Positions 36,587 to 44,408 of a stretch of DNA of 64,000 nt are shown in pieces (position 1 is the first letter of the stretch; each line of letters opens with the position of its first letter). A program made the position numbers and the translations under genes. The notes beneath the pieces are model-generated. The model saw only the letters and a list, made by a program, of their open reading frames with translations, was not told the origin of the DNA and made no database searches. The stretch is from Tepidibacter hydrothermalis. GTDB lineage: Bacteria > Bacillota > Clostridia > Peptostreptococcales > Peptostreptococcaceae. The stretch spans positions 3,410,001-3,474,000 of the forward strand of contig NZ_CP120733.1 of NCBI RefSeq assembly GCF_029542625.1. The letters run 5' to 3'.

Positions 36587-36618
36587 AAAAAAACCTAACC
36601 ATTTAAGGTTAGGTTTTT
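36587..36618 (-). terminator. Riboswitch-controlled terminator before cbiA
   Basis: Stem AAAAACCTAACC / GGTTAGGTTTTT with a 6-base loop, followed on the minus strand by U residues, between the cobalamin riboswitch and cbiA. Same design as at 3664-3690. Confidence 0.88.
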
Positions 36619-36675
36619 ATATTCACAATCTAAAATATATTAGCACCCTTCCCTCCGAAGGCTTCCCATTTAATT

Positions 36676-36822
36676 AATTGAAAAGGTATCCTGACTTAGA
36701 TTCATCCTACTCCCTTACCTTCCTACAATAAATTGAAGTGGTATAATTTTAGGTTTCGTCTTTCATTACAGTAGCGGGGGCTGTAGAGGATTCTAACCTC
36801 TTTCCCTTTCACCAATTAATTT
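36676..36822 (-). promoter_or_regulatory. Cobalamin riboswitch controlling the cob/hem operon
   Basis: On the minus strand: GGTGAAAGGGAAAGAGG at the 5' end, GCCCCCGCTACTG, GAAACC, GGAAGGTAAGGGAGTAGGATG and GTCAGGATACC at the 3' end. These match the copy at 3765-3900. It stands ahead of an ~18-kb operon and so places both corrin genes and hemA-hemL under corrinoid feedback. Confidence 0.95.
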
Positions 36823-36840
36823 CATATTCTACTTTTTTTC

Positions 36841-36869
36841 ATAATATCATATAGCATATTATTCTTCAA
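36841..36869 (-). promoter_or_regulatory. Probable promoter of the cob/hem operon
   Basis: Minus strand TTGAAG (36864-36869), 17-base spacer, TATTAT (36841-36846), just upstream of the riboswitch. Confidence 0.6.
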
Positions 36870-36889
36870 TATTTACAAAGCTTTCCCCC

Positions 36890-37624
36890 TTAACTTTGTA
36901 CGTATTCGAAGTCGACTACGCTGTCGTCTCCTGTCGAATATATTCTGCTATTTTTCTCAACCACCAAAAAGTCATCTTCATTCCAATACCCATTTATTAA
37001 ATTCTCTATCATGTCACTATTTCCCTTTATTTCTTCAAAATTCCATTGTCTTTTTTTGGAGATATTTATAACATCATGAGAATAATCTTCTTTTACTAAT
37101 TTATTGGTTACATATACAGCCTTATCATATCTTTTTATCCATTCGTTAGCTATTTCAGACAAATATTTTGCTCCTTTTTTTCCGTATTTCTGCTCATAGT
37201 ATTCATAGCTTTCTCCAAGCCCTATACTTTTTAAATCCTGCATATCTTGATTTATTCCATTTTTTTCTATCCATGATGATATATAGTACATAGAATTGGG
37301 ACTGTCTTCGAAATATTTTTTGTATTTTCTCCTAGACCCCATAAAAAGAGTTATGCAATCATGCACCTTAGGTACTACTATTTTTATATCCTTAGTGTGT
37401 ATCCCATTAAGTGCATTTCCACAAAGACCAAATCCCATTAATATGTAATCGTATTTAGAAGAATCTACTTTATCAATCTTCTTCTGTATACTCTCCTTCA
37501 TCTTTTGAGGATACAAATGGTTGTATGAATCCATAAGCTCTATATCCACTATATTGTCACTAAGTGAACTATAATAATAAAAATCCCTAGATAAAACATC
37601 GCATATAAGCGCTTTACATCTCAT
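36890..37624 (-). CDS. DUF1638 protein (corrinoid methyltransferase accessory)
   Basis: A 244-residue cytoplasmic protein of the DUF1638 type: KALICDVLSRDFYY at the N-terminus, YILMGFGLCGNALNGIH near 70 and VPKVHDCITLFMGSRRKY near 92. The paired Cys/His residues could hold a metal or cofactor. Members of this family usually sit beside MttB-type methyltransferases, corrinoid proteins and RACo/RamA activators; here a RACo-like gene follows upstream and the corrinoid protein lies beyond it. Biochemical role not known. ATG 37624 follows GGGGGAG; the open frame starts earlier without a site. Confidence 0.75.
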   Translation of the reverse strand: MRCKALICDVLSRDFYYYSSLSDNIVDIELMDSYNHLYPQKMKESIQKKIDKVDSSKYDYILMGFGLCGNALNGIHTKDIKIVVPKVHDCITLFMGSRRKYKKYFEDSPNSMYYISSWIEKNGINQDMQDLKSIGLGESYEYYEQKYGKKGAKYLSEIANEWIKRYDKAVYVTNKLVKEDYSHDVINISKKRQWNFEEIKGNSDMIENLINGYWNEDDFLVVEKNSRIYSTGDDSVVDFEYVQS

Positions 37625-37710
37625 ATTTTCTCCCCCATCCCCAAATACTAAATTCAACATATTTGTATAAAAATCTTAAATATCTTCTATTTTTCATTTG
37701 TGCAAGTTAT

Positions 37711-37909
37711 CAAAACTATCTATAAAAATACCGCTACTTCAACAATATTTTGAAGAAAACTAAGCTTCTGTAGCTTAAGAATCCTAAAATTTCCGAACTC
37801 TCTACGGTCAAACACGCAAATTTCTTAACGGATTATTAAGCGACAAAATCTAAGTTTTATTAGTCAAAATATCTAAAAGCAGTAGCTAACATTTTCATAG
37901 ACAGTTTTT
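37711..37909 (-). repeat. Element A copy 4 (opposite orientation)
   Basis: Read on the minus strand it follows the family order: AAAACTGTCTATGAAAATGTTAG..., AACTTAGATTT, GTTAAGAAATTT, core TGTTTGACCGTAGAGAGTT, AAATTTTAGG, ...AGTAGCGGTATTTTTATAG. It lies between the DUF1638 and RACo genes, 133 bases from copy 5 and facing it. Confidence 0.82.
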
Positions 37910-38042
37910 AGTATTACTCCTTATATTGTAAAATCAACCTTCCCCACTATAAAACAAAGAAGATTTTTTTGTTAAACTTATTAAAATTACATTTTTAACA
38001 ATAATATAGTTTAAATATTTCAAAATATAAAAACTACACTTA

Positions 38043-38245
38043 CAAAATGAAGGGTATTAAAATGTTAGCAAATGATTTAAATATTTTTGTATAAAACTAG
38101 AATTACAGCGTTTGAATATCCGTTAAAAAAGTTCGTTGTCTGACCTATAGGGAGTTTAGAACTTTTAGGGTATTCAATAAGATGTAATCCTTAGTTTTAT
38201 TAAAAATATTTAACACATGAGCGGTATTTTGATGCCCTTCATTTT
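38043..38245 (+). repeat. Element A copy 5
   Basis: Outer arms CAAAATGAAGGGTATTAAAATG and TATTTTGATGCCCTTCATTTTG, apical AAGTTC/GAACTT, core TGTCTGACCTATAGGGAGTTT at about 38136-38156. It ends about 23 bases before the RACo stop (38268), so on the minus strand it could act as that gene's 3' hairpin. Confidence 0.85.
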
Positions 38246-38267
38246 GGGCTTAAGCACATGATTTTGG

Positions 38268-40004
38268 TTATAAATATATATTTTTCAAAAATTCCTCTTG
38301 AAAATTTTCATACTTCGCTATATCTACATGCTCTGTATTATTCATATAGTAATTTATATCTTCTTCTAAATTATCATTACAAAGAAATTTTTTAGCTCCT
38401 TCTCCTGCTGCATTACCAAGAGATATTATATTATCAGAATCTACATTTGGAATAAGTCCAATCCCTTTTGCACTTTCTTTATTTATAAAATTTCCAAATG
38501 CTCCAGCTAAATATATATAATCTAAATCTTGTATACTTATTTTTTGTTTTTCCATAAGTATGTTTATTCCACTTCTTATAGCTGATTTTGCAAGTTGCAA
38601 CTGCCTAATGTCGTCTTGGGTTATTGATATATTTTCAGTTATTTTAAATTCATACTTTTTATCTTTTTTTAGTACTCTATTCCTCAATTTATCATTTTTT
38701 ATTTTTTCTGGATTATTTATTTTTCCTGTTTTATTTATTATTCCTGATTTTTTCATTTCACTTACTATATCTACTAATGCAGATCCACATATTCCCCTTG
38801 CCTTTTTATTATTTATAGTTTCATATTCTATATCTTCTTTTATATTCAACTTATTTATAGCTCCATCAAATGCCTGCATCCCAAATTTTATATTTGCACC
38901 TTCGAAAGCAGGACCAGCTGCCGTTGAACATGCTAATATAGATTTTTTAGTAAACAAAACTATCTCTCCATTCGTTCCAAGATCTATCAATAATATGTTT
39001 TTGTCATTGTTTATAAAATCAGCTTCTATCATAGCAGCTACTGTGTCCGATCCTAAAAAACCTGCTATATTAGGCAAAAATATTACAACAGCATTTTTAT
39101 TCATATTATCAAATGCTATATTACACGCTCTATCGTATAACATCTCTCTATTAATAGGTATAAATGGAATTTTTGATAAAGTATTTAAATTAAGCCCCCA
39201 AAATAAATGTGACATAGTAGTATTTCCTACTATTACACATTTATATACTTCTTGTCTGTCTATGTTAAACTGATCCAAAATAAGTCCTATATTATAATCT
39301 ATCTCTTTTATAATTTTTTGTCTTAATACATCAATTCCTTTTTTATTTTCTATCGTATAGTTAATTCTAGATATAACATCTGAACCATATACTGCCTGGG
39401 GATTTTGAAATGACTTAACACTAATTTGTTCCCCTGTATTTAAATTTAGTAAATATACTGCAACAGTTGTTGTCCCTATATCTATTGCAATACCGTATTT
39501 TTCATTAAAATAATTATCATTTTTAATATCTATTATTCTATCTTTATATAAAGTAATATTAATACCTTCATTGTAATTTATATTAGATATATTTCTCATC
39601 ATTTCATTATCTATATATACATTGTTCAATTGCTTTTTTATTATATCTATTACACTTACTCCATTTTCAAGATCTATTTTAATATATTTCTGTTGTATAA
39701 AGCTTTTAGTATTATATTTTATTTTTTTTAAATCATTCTTGCATCCGTTTATATCGTAATCTATCTCAACTTCTCCATCTTCGCTCATATATGTTTTGCA
39801 AGCAAGTCTTATTCCCTCTTCTATTTCCTTTTTACTCAAATGCTTAATTTCTTCTTCCGTTATATTACTTGTACTATTTTTGATTTTAACCTTGCATTTA
39901 CCACAAATACCTTTACCCGAACACGGTGCATAAAATGATATGTTTCTTTCTTTTAATCCCTGTAATATATTCTCTCCCTTTTTCATATACACATTTTTTT
40001 TCAA
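38268..40004 (-). CDS. RACo-like reductive activator of corrinoid protein (2Fe-2S ferredoxin + ASKHA, DUF4445)
   Basis: Reactivates corrinoid proteins whose cobalt has been oxidised to Co(II), using ATP and electrons. 578 residues. The N-terminal domain is a plant-type [2Fe-2S] ferredoxin with cysteines at about 28, 34, 37 (CSGKGICGKC) and 69 (RLACKTY). After a linker comes the ASKHA ATPase domain, with GIAIDIGTTTVAVYL near 170 and LLIDLGTNGEIVLF near 335. Length and order match RACo of acetogens rather than archaeal RamA (4Fe-4S). The start is TTG 40004 with AGGGG 9 bases upstream. Its likely client is the corrinoid protein encoded divergently at 40331. Confidence 0.9.
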   Translation of the reverse strand: MKKNVYMKKGENILQGLKERNISFYAPCSGKGICGKCKVKIKNSTSNITEEEIKHLSKKEIEEGIRLACKTYMSEDGEVEIDYDINGCKNDLKKIKYNTKSFIQQKYIKIDLENGVSVIDIIKKQLNNVYIDNEMMRNISNINYNEGINITLYKDRIIDIKNDNYFNEKYGIAIDIGTTTVAVYLLNLNTGEQISVKSFQNPQAVYGSDVISRINYTIENKKGIDVLRQKIIKEIDYNIGLILDQFNIDRQEVYKCVIVGNTTMSHLFWGLNLNTLSKIPFIPINREMLYDRACNIAFDNMNKNAVVIFLPNIAGFLGSDTVAAMIEADFINNDKNILLIDLGTNGEIVLFTKKSILACSTAAGPAFEGANIKFGMQAFDGAINKLNIKEDIEYETINNKKARGICGSALVDIVSEMKKSGIINKTGKINNPEKIKNDKLRNRVLKKDKKYEFKITENISITQDDIRQLQLAKSAIRSGINILMEKQKISIQDLDYIYLAGAFGNFINKESAKGIGLIPNVDSDNIISLGNAAGEGAKKFLCNDNLEEDINYYMNNTEHVDIAKYENFQEEFLKNIYL

Positions 40005-40187
40005 ATAGCATCGCCCCTAACTTTGCTTTGCAATATGTATATTAATGAATATTAATATATATTACACTTTGTTAAAATCTTTTATAAATCTACATTTGAT
40101 TCTGAGATCTATAGTATAATGCATTCCAAATCTCAAAATTTAGTAAAAAATGATATTGTTTAATAGAATCTTTTTAATTTATATTTC

Positions 40188-40233
40188 ATATACATTAACA
40201 TACCATTTTAATATACATTGACATACCATTTTA
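40188..40233 (+). repeat. 23-bp tandem duplication in the promoter region
   Basis: ATATACATTAACATACCATT plus TTA occurs twice head to tail with one difference (TTAACA to TTGACA). The second copy provides the -35 of the promoter below. The rest of the 40005-40330 gap is A/T-rich and shows nothing else I can name. Confidence 0.75.
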
Positions 40234-40245
40234 GCTTTATATAAA
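40218..40245 (+). promoter_or_regulatory. Probable promoter of the corrinoid protein / methyltransferase genes
   Basis: TTGACA (40218-40223), 16-base spacer, TATAAA (40240-40245), about 85 bases before the corrinoid protein start. Confidence 0.55.
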
Positions 40246-40330
40246 AACTAAGAATTTCTAATAACGATAGCTTATCTACAAAAATATAAATATAAGCTTA
40301 TTAATTCAAATTTTATTAGGGGTGATTTTT

Positions 40331-40954
40331 ATGAGTATATCAAAAGTTTATGATGCAGTTTTGGAATTTGATGATGAATTAGTTATTGAAGCAGTTGAAG
40401 AGGAAGTTAACAACGGAACAAATATTTCAAACATACTTAATAACGGACTTATAAATGCTATGGACGAAGTTGGTAGATTATTTAGTGAAGGTGAATTTTT
40501 TGTGCCTGAAATGTTAATGGCTGCTCATGCTATGAAGGCTGGTCTTGATGTGTTAAAACCTCATATGAGTGCAGATGACAATGAGTCTAAAGGAACTGTA
40601 GTAATTGGATCTGTAAAAGGAGATATGCACGACATAGGGAAAAACCTTGTTGCTATGATGATGGAAGGTGCTGGATTTAAGGTCATAGATATCGGTATAG
40701 ATGCGGATACTGAAACATTCTTAAATGCTGCAAAAGAACACGGTGCTGATGTTGTATGTATGTCTGCTCTTTTAACTACTACTATGCCTGCTATGTCAGA
40801 GATAATAAATAAAATAAAAGAAGAAAAATTAGGATATAAAACTATGGTAGGTGGCGCTCCTGTAACTCAAAAATTTGCTAATCAAATTGGAGCTAGCGGA
40901 TACAGCGAAGATGCTGCTGAAGCAGTAGAACTTGCTCGTGAATTAGTTAAATAA
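40331..40954 (+). CDS. Methyltransferase-cognate corrinoid protein (MtaC/MtbC/MttC family)
   Basis: Carries a cobamide that shuttles a methyl group between two methyltransferases. 207 residues: helical cap domain (1-85) with EGEFFVPEMLMAAHAMKAG, then the B12-binding Rossmann domain. The lower-ligand histidine is in GDMHDIGKNLVAMMMEGAGF (about residue 100), followed by CMSALLTTTMPAM and VGGAPVTQKFANQIGASGYS. I start at ATG 40331, with GGGG 8 bases upstream, rather than at a GTG nine bases earlier. A terminator separates it from the methyltransferase gene, which would allow higher expression of the corrinoid protein. Confidence 0.93.
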   Translation: MSISKVYDAVLEFDDELVIEAVEEEVNNGTNISNILNNGLINAMDEVGRLFSEGEFFVPEMLMAAHAMKAGLDVLKPHMSADDNESKGTVVIGSVKGDMHDIGKNLVAMMMEGAGFKVIDIGIDADTETFLNAAKEHGADVVCMSALLTTTMPAMSEIINKIKEEKLGYKTMVGGAPVTQKFANQIGASGYSEDAAEAVELARELVK

Positions 40955-40956
40955 TT

Positions 40957-40986
40957 GTAAGGGTTCCTTTGGAACCCTTTTTACAA
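40957..40986 (+). terminator. Terminator after the corrinoid protein gene
   Basis: Stem AAGGGTTCC / GGAACCCTT, TTT loop, followed by T residues. Probably partial, because the next gene lies 50 bases on in the same direction with no obvious promoter. Confidence 0.8.
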
Positions 40987-41033
40987 ATTTGCTTTATAAT
41001 TACTAGTAACTAAATTTAAGGGGGAGAATGAAT

Positions 41034-41831
41034 ATGATTATTGTTGGTGAGCTTATAAATGCGAGCCGTAAATTAATAGGAAAAGCTATTGAAGAACAAG
41101 ACTGTGAGTACATAAAAAAAGTTGCTCGCGATCAAGCTGATGCTGGTTCCAATTATATAGATGTAAACGCAGGTATATTCGTAGGTCAGGAACCGGAGTA
41201 TCTAGAGTGGTTAGTTAAAAATGTTCAAGAAGAAGTAGATATCCCTTGTTGTATAGACTCTCCAGATCCTAATGCTATTGAAAGAGCTTTGAATGTCCAT
41301 AAAGGCGTTGCTATGATAAACTCTATATCTCTTGAAAAAGATAGACACGATAAAATACTTCCGATAGTTGCAGGAACTGATCTTAAGGTAGTAGCTCTTT
41401 GTATGAGCGATGATGGAATGCCTGAAACTACTGATGATAGACTAAAAATAGCTGATAAACTTATAAATGGACTTGTTCAAAACAACGTTCCTTTAGACAA
41501 TATATATGTAGATCCTCTAGTTCAACCTATAGCTACTAAAGATACATTTGGTGTAGAATTCTTAGATGCTGTAGAAAGTATAATGAATAATTTTAAAGGA
41601 GTTCATACAGTATGTGGTCTATCTAATATATCTTATGGTCTTCCAAAGCGTAAATTTATGAACAGTTTATTCGCTACTATGGCTATCTCAAAAGGACTTG
41701 ATGGTCTTTTAATAAATCCTCTAGATAAGCAAATGATGGCGAATATATTAGTTGCCGAAACTTTAGCGGGAAGAGATCACTTCTGCATGAATTATTTAAA
41801 AGGATATAGAAAGAAAAAATTCGAATTTTAA
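41034..41831 (+). CDS. Methyltetrahydrofolate:corrinoid methyltransferase (AcsE/MtgA-like, pterin-binding)
   Basis: Moves a methyl group between a corrinoid protein and tetrahydrofolate. 265 residues forming a pterin-binding TIM barrel: VGELINASRK at the N-terminus, DAGSNYIDVNAG near 37, PCCIDSPDPNAIERAL near 72, VDPLVQPIA near 158, CGLSNISYGLPKRKFMN near 196. The Asp and Asn residues that bind pterin are present. ATG 41034 is 7 bases after GGGGGAG; the ATG six bases earlier is too close. Together with the corrinoid protein and RACo it forms a demethylation module, but no methyltransferase I (MttB- or MtaB-like) is in the window, so the methyl donor is unknown. Confidence 0.88.
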   Translation: MIIVGELINASRKLIGKAIEEQDCEYIKKVARDQADAGSNYIDVNAGIFVGQEPEYLEWLVKNVQEEVDIPCCIDSPDPNAIERALNVHKGVAMINSISLEKDRHDKILPIVAGTDLKVVALCMSDDGMPETTDDRLKIADKLINGLVQNNVPLDNIYVDPLVQPIATKDTFGVEFLDAVESIMNNFKGVHTVCGLSNISYGLPKRKFMNSLFATMAISKGLDGLLINPLDKQMMANILVAETLAGRDHFCMNYLKGYRKKKFEF

Positions 41832-41834
41832 ACT

Positions 41835-41866
41835 AATCTCCCCTTTTATTTAGGGGGAGATTTTTT
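41835..41866 (+). terminator. Terminator after the methyltransferase gene
   Basis: Stem AATCTCCCC / GGGGAGATT followed by six T residues, directly after the stop codon. Confidence 0.9.
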
Positions 41867-42014
41867 GATATCTATCCATTATTATATAAGAATCACATGA
41901 GTATGGTATTCATTATGGCAACTTGAAAATGGAGGCACAAATTTTATAGCTGATTCTCCTGGTTATATATTGCAAATATTTAAGACTTGATTTTATAATA
42001 GAATAACTTACAAT

Positions 42015-42215
42015 TAAAACTTCCTATGAAAATGTTAGTGAATACTTTTAGATATTTTAACTAGTATAACTTAGGTTTTATCGTTTAATAATGCGTTAAG
42101 AAATTTATGTGTCTGACCGTAGGGAGTTCGTAAATTTTAGAATTATTAATAAGATAAAGCCTTAGTTATATTCAAAATATCGTTGTATTCACGGTATTTT
42201 TATAGGAAGTTTTTG
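42015..42215 (+). repeat. Element A copy 6
   Basis: Outer arms AAAACTTCCTATGAAAATG and TATTTTTATAGGAAGTTTT, inner AACTTAGGTTTTATC and GATAAAGCCTTAGTT, apical AAATTTA/TAAATTT, core TGTCTGACCGTAGGGAGTT near 42111-42129. It occupies most of the 41867-42228 gap; 41880-42000 may hold a gene remnant (see findings). Confidence 0.85.
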
Positions 42216-42228
42216 ATAAACCACATAC

Positions 42229-42270
42229 AAAAAAATGATGCCTATTAAATTTTAATAAGCATCATTTTTC
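42229..42270 (-). terminator. Terminator after the SLH-domain protein gene
   Basis: Stem AAAAATGATGCCTATTAAA / TTTAATAAGCATCATTTTT, with one bulge, just after the stop of the minus-strand gene. Confidence 0.82.
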
Positions 42271-42287
42271 ATTAATCTATTCAGTTT

Positions 42288-43643
42288 TTATAGATCCATA
42301 CTCTCTACATCATCTTCACTTATCTCAGGAAACTCTAACTTTTCTCCAAAGTCATGATATTTTGATTCAGCTGTAGCTTTAGTTTCGTTGTTAATTCCCA
42401 TGAAGTTCATCTTCATATCCATTTCCATTTCCATCTTGTCATACATCTTAGTTTCTTTATCTATATAATATTTACAATTTATATTCATTTCTACATTTTC
42501 AATTATAGTATCTATAATTTGTTTTACCATCTCTTGATCATCAGACTCATCTATAAATTCATCTATCTCTTTTTTATCTTTATTTTCTGTCTCTTCAACA
42601 TTAGCAGCTATTTCATTAGCTTTATCAGCTATCATTTTAACTATTTCTTTAAATGACTCGTCATCTATATCTATAGATACAACATAGTAATCCTTGTCTT
42701 CTATTTTCTCATCAGCTTCATATTTAGCATACATACCAAATATATCTAATTGCTCTTTAGTAAGTGTATTAGTGTTCATACTAGATCCCATCATAGATTG
42801 TAATTCATTCATCATAGGATTCAGATCCATCTTAGTCCATTTTTCTTGTCCATCAGCTTTAATGTACATTATTCTATCCTTCATATAAACCTCTGAAGTC
42901 ATATTCATTTCTTCATCTGTTTCAGGATTATTCATAGTAGTAGTATCTTTTGTATATACAGTTTCAGGTGCTTCAAATTGTACTTCTTGAACCTTATTCA
43001 TATTAATAACTGTATCCTCAATTCCTTCTTCTTCTGATTTTGTAGTGCTTGTAATATCCATATTAGTTGTAGCTTTATATGTTTTTTTCTCAAGCATATT
43101 TTGACCAGCTTTATCTAACATATCATATACTGTTAGTCCATCTCTTTTTAATTCTTTATTATAGTAATCAACTGCATTTTTAATCATACTATCACAATTT
43201 TCTTTAGTTAAAACCGCACTTGGATCAATGTTTTTGTTTATAATTTTCTTGTCTATACTATAAGCAATATAACATTTAGCCCAATCTGATCCTTTTTCAA
43301 TCCCTTCAATATCCATTCTTTGAGCAAGCTTTTCTTCACCCATTGCCCTTACTATCATAGTCATAGCCTCTTCGTTAGTAACACATTTATCCGGCTTGAA
43401 AAACTCTCCATATCCTGACGATATTTTTTGATCAACTATAGTAGATACATATTTTAAATCTTCTGCTTTGACATCCTTAAAAGAAGATTTACTGTCTTGT
43501 ACCAATTCAATTTCAAATGAATCAATTATGCTTTTTGATAATTCTATTCTACTTATACTGTCATTTTCTTGAGCCATCGAAACAGTTGTAAAAGACATTA
43601 AGATAGACATTACTAAAGTAAATACAATTTTTAAAGTTTTCAA
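42288..43643 (-). CDS. Secreted SLH-domain protein with DUF6612-like lipid-binding-fold region
   Basis: A 451-residue exported protein. Residues 1-24 are a signal peptide ending near VSMAQ. Residues about 30-165 look like surface-layer-homology segments (SRIELSKSIIDSF, DVKAEDLKYVSTIVDQKISSGY, FKPDKCVTNEEAMTMIVRAMG). From about 185 the pattern YKATTNMDITSTTKSE, EVYMKDRIMYIKADG and KYYIDKETKMYDKMEMEMDM resembles the LprG-like beta-sheet proteins grouped as DUF6612. The assignment of this part is by pattern only. It starts at TTG 43643, preceded by GGAGGGG. It is probably anchored to the cell wall; role unknown. Confidence 0.65.
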   Translation of the reverse strand: MKTLKIVFTLVMSILMSFTTVSMAQENDSISRIELSKSIIDSFEIELVQDSKSSFKDVKAEDLKYVSTIVDQKISSGYGEFFKPDKCVTNEEAMTMIVRAMGEEKLAQRMDIEGIEKGSDWAKCYIAYSIDKKIINKNIDPSAVLTKENCDSMIKNAVDYYNKELKRDGLTVYDMLDKAGQNMLEKKTYKATTNMDITSTTKSEEEGIEDTVINMNKVQEVQFEAPETVYTKDTTTMNNPETDEEMNMTSEVYMKDRIMYIKADGQEKWTKMDLNPMMNELQSMMGSSMNTNTLTKEQLDIFGMYAKYEADEKIEDKDYYVVSIDIDDESFKEIVKMIADKANEIAANVEETENKDKKEIDEFIDESDDQEMVKQIIDTIIENVEMNINCKYYIDKETKMYDKMEMEMDMKMNFMGINNETKATAESKYHDFGEKLEFPEISEDDVESMDL

Positions 43644-43820
43644 CTCAACCCCTCCTTTAAATTTAATTCCATATTTGGAATATATTTATATTACCATATT
43701 TTATATTATTTTTATACTCTATTTATTCCTATATAAAATACTTATTTTTGTAACAATTTTCATGTTAAGTAATATATATATATAGAGGAATGAAATATTT
43801 TTATCAGGGAGGTCTACCTT

Positions 43821-44267
43821 ATGTATGATTATAGAAAATGTCATAAAAAATATGATGACGATATGGAAATGGATATGAATATGTACAATCCTATGATGGG
43901 TATGCAAGCTATGAATCCTATGATGGGTATGTACTGTATGAATCCTATGATGGGCATGCAATCTATGAACCCTATGATGAGTATGCAGTGTATGGATGAT
44001 ACAATGGGTATGAAGGGTATGGATAATAATATGAATATGACATCTCCTATGGGTTATGTAGCATATGTTTACCCTATGGATGCAATGCAAGGTATGCAGG
44101 ATATGATGGGTATGCAATCTATGAACCCTATGATGGGTATGCAATCTATGCAACCTATGATGGGTATGCAAAGTATGCACGGTATGATGGGTATGCAGAG
44201 TATGCACGGTATGCAAAGTATGCATGGTATGATGGATATGGACTACTGTGAAGATGATGATGAGTAA
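43821..44267 (+). CDS. Methionine-rich repeat protein (51 Met in 148 residues)
   Basis: A 148-residue protein that I do not recognise. GGGAGG lies 8 bases before the ATG and a terminator follows, so it looks like a real single gene. The body is made of about eight copies of a nonapeptide close to NPMMGMQSM: four near residues 23-58 and the rest at about 93-138, where NP changes to QP and HG. Methionine is 34% of residues. The ends are charged (YRKCHKKYDDD at the N-terminus, DYCEDDDE at the C-terminus) and there is no signal peptide. Met-rich motifs bind Cu(I)/Ag(I) in other proteins, and repeated coat proteins are common in spores; both are only possibilities. The His-rich frame on the opposite strand is its mirror (ATG/CAT). 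Confidence 0.75.
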   Translation: MYDYRKCHKKYDDDMEMDMNMYNPMMGMQAMNPMMGMYCMNPMMGMQSMNPMMSMQCMDDTMGMKGMDNNMNMTSPMGYVAYVYPMDAMQGMQDMMGMQSMNPMMGMQSMQPMMGMQSMHGMMGMQSMHGMQSMHGMMDMDYCEDDDE

Positions 44268-44272
44268 ATAAA

Positions 44273-44335
44273 CAGGGGAGCTATCTCGAAATGATTTTAA
44301 AAATCATTTTAGAAGTTAGCTCCTTTTCTTTTTAT
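44273..44335 (+). terminator. Terminator after the Met-rich protein gene
   Basis: Hairpin GGAGCTATCTC...GAAGTTAGCTCC with an inner AAATGATTTT/AAAATCATTT stem, then T-rich sequence. Confidence 0.8.
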
Positions 44336-44349
44336 AGTTTAATTTTTAA

Positions 44350-44404
44350 AAAAAAGAGCTGTCTCGATGTAGAAATTACTTTCTACTTGGAGATAGCATC
44401 TTAT
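44350..44404 (-). terminator. Terminator after the exchanger gene
   Basis: Hairpin AGAGCTGTCTCGATGTAGAA...TTCTACTTGGAGATAGCATCT next to the minus-strand exchanger stop (44409). It shares the GAGCT-TCTCGA layout of the neighbouring terminator, so the two may be related by duplication. Confidence 0.7.
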
Positions 44405-44408
44405 TATT

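Noticed and set aside
38560-39273. 237-residue plus-strand frame
   Set aside because: Antisense shadow of the RACo-like gene.
43719-44225. 168-residue His/Thr-rich open frame on the minus strand opposite the Met-rich gene
   Set aside because: It is the mirror of repeated ATG codons (CAT = His). It has no ribosome site, while the plus-strand frame has one, plus a terminator.
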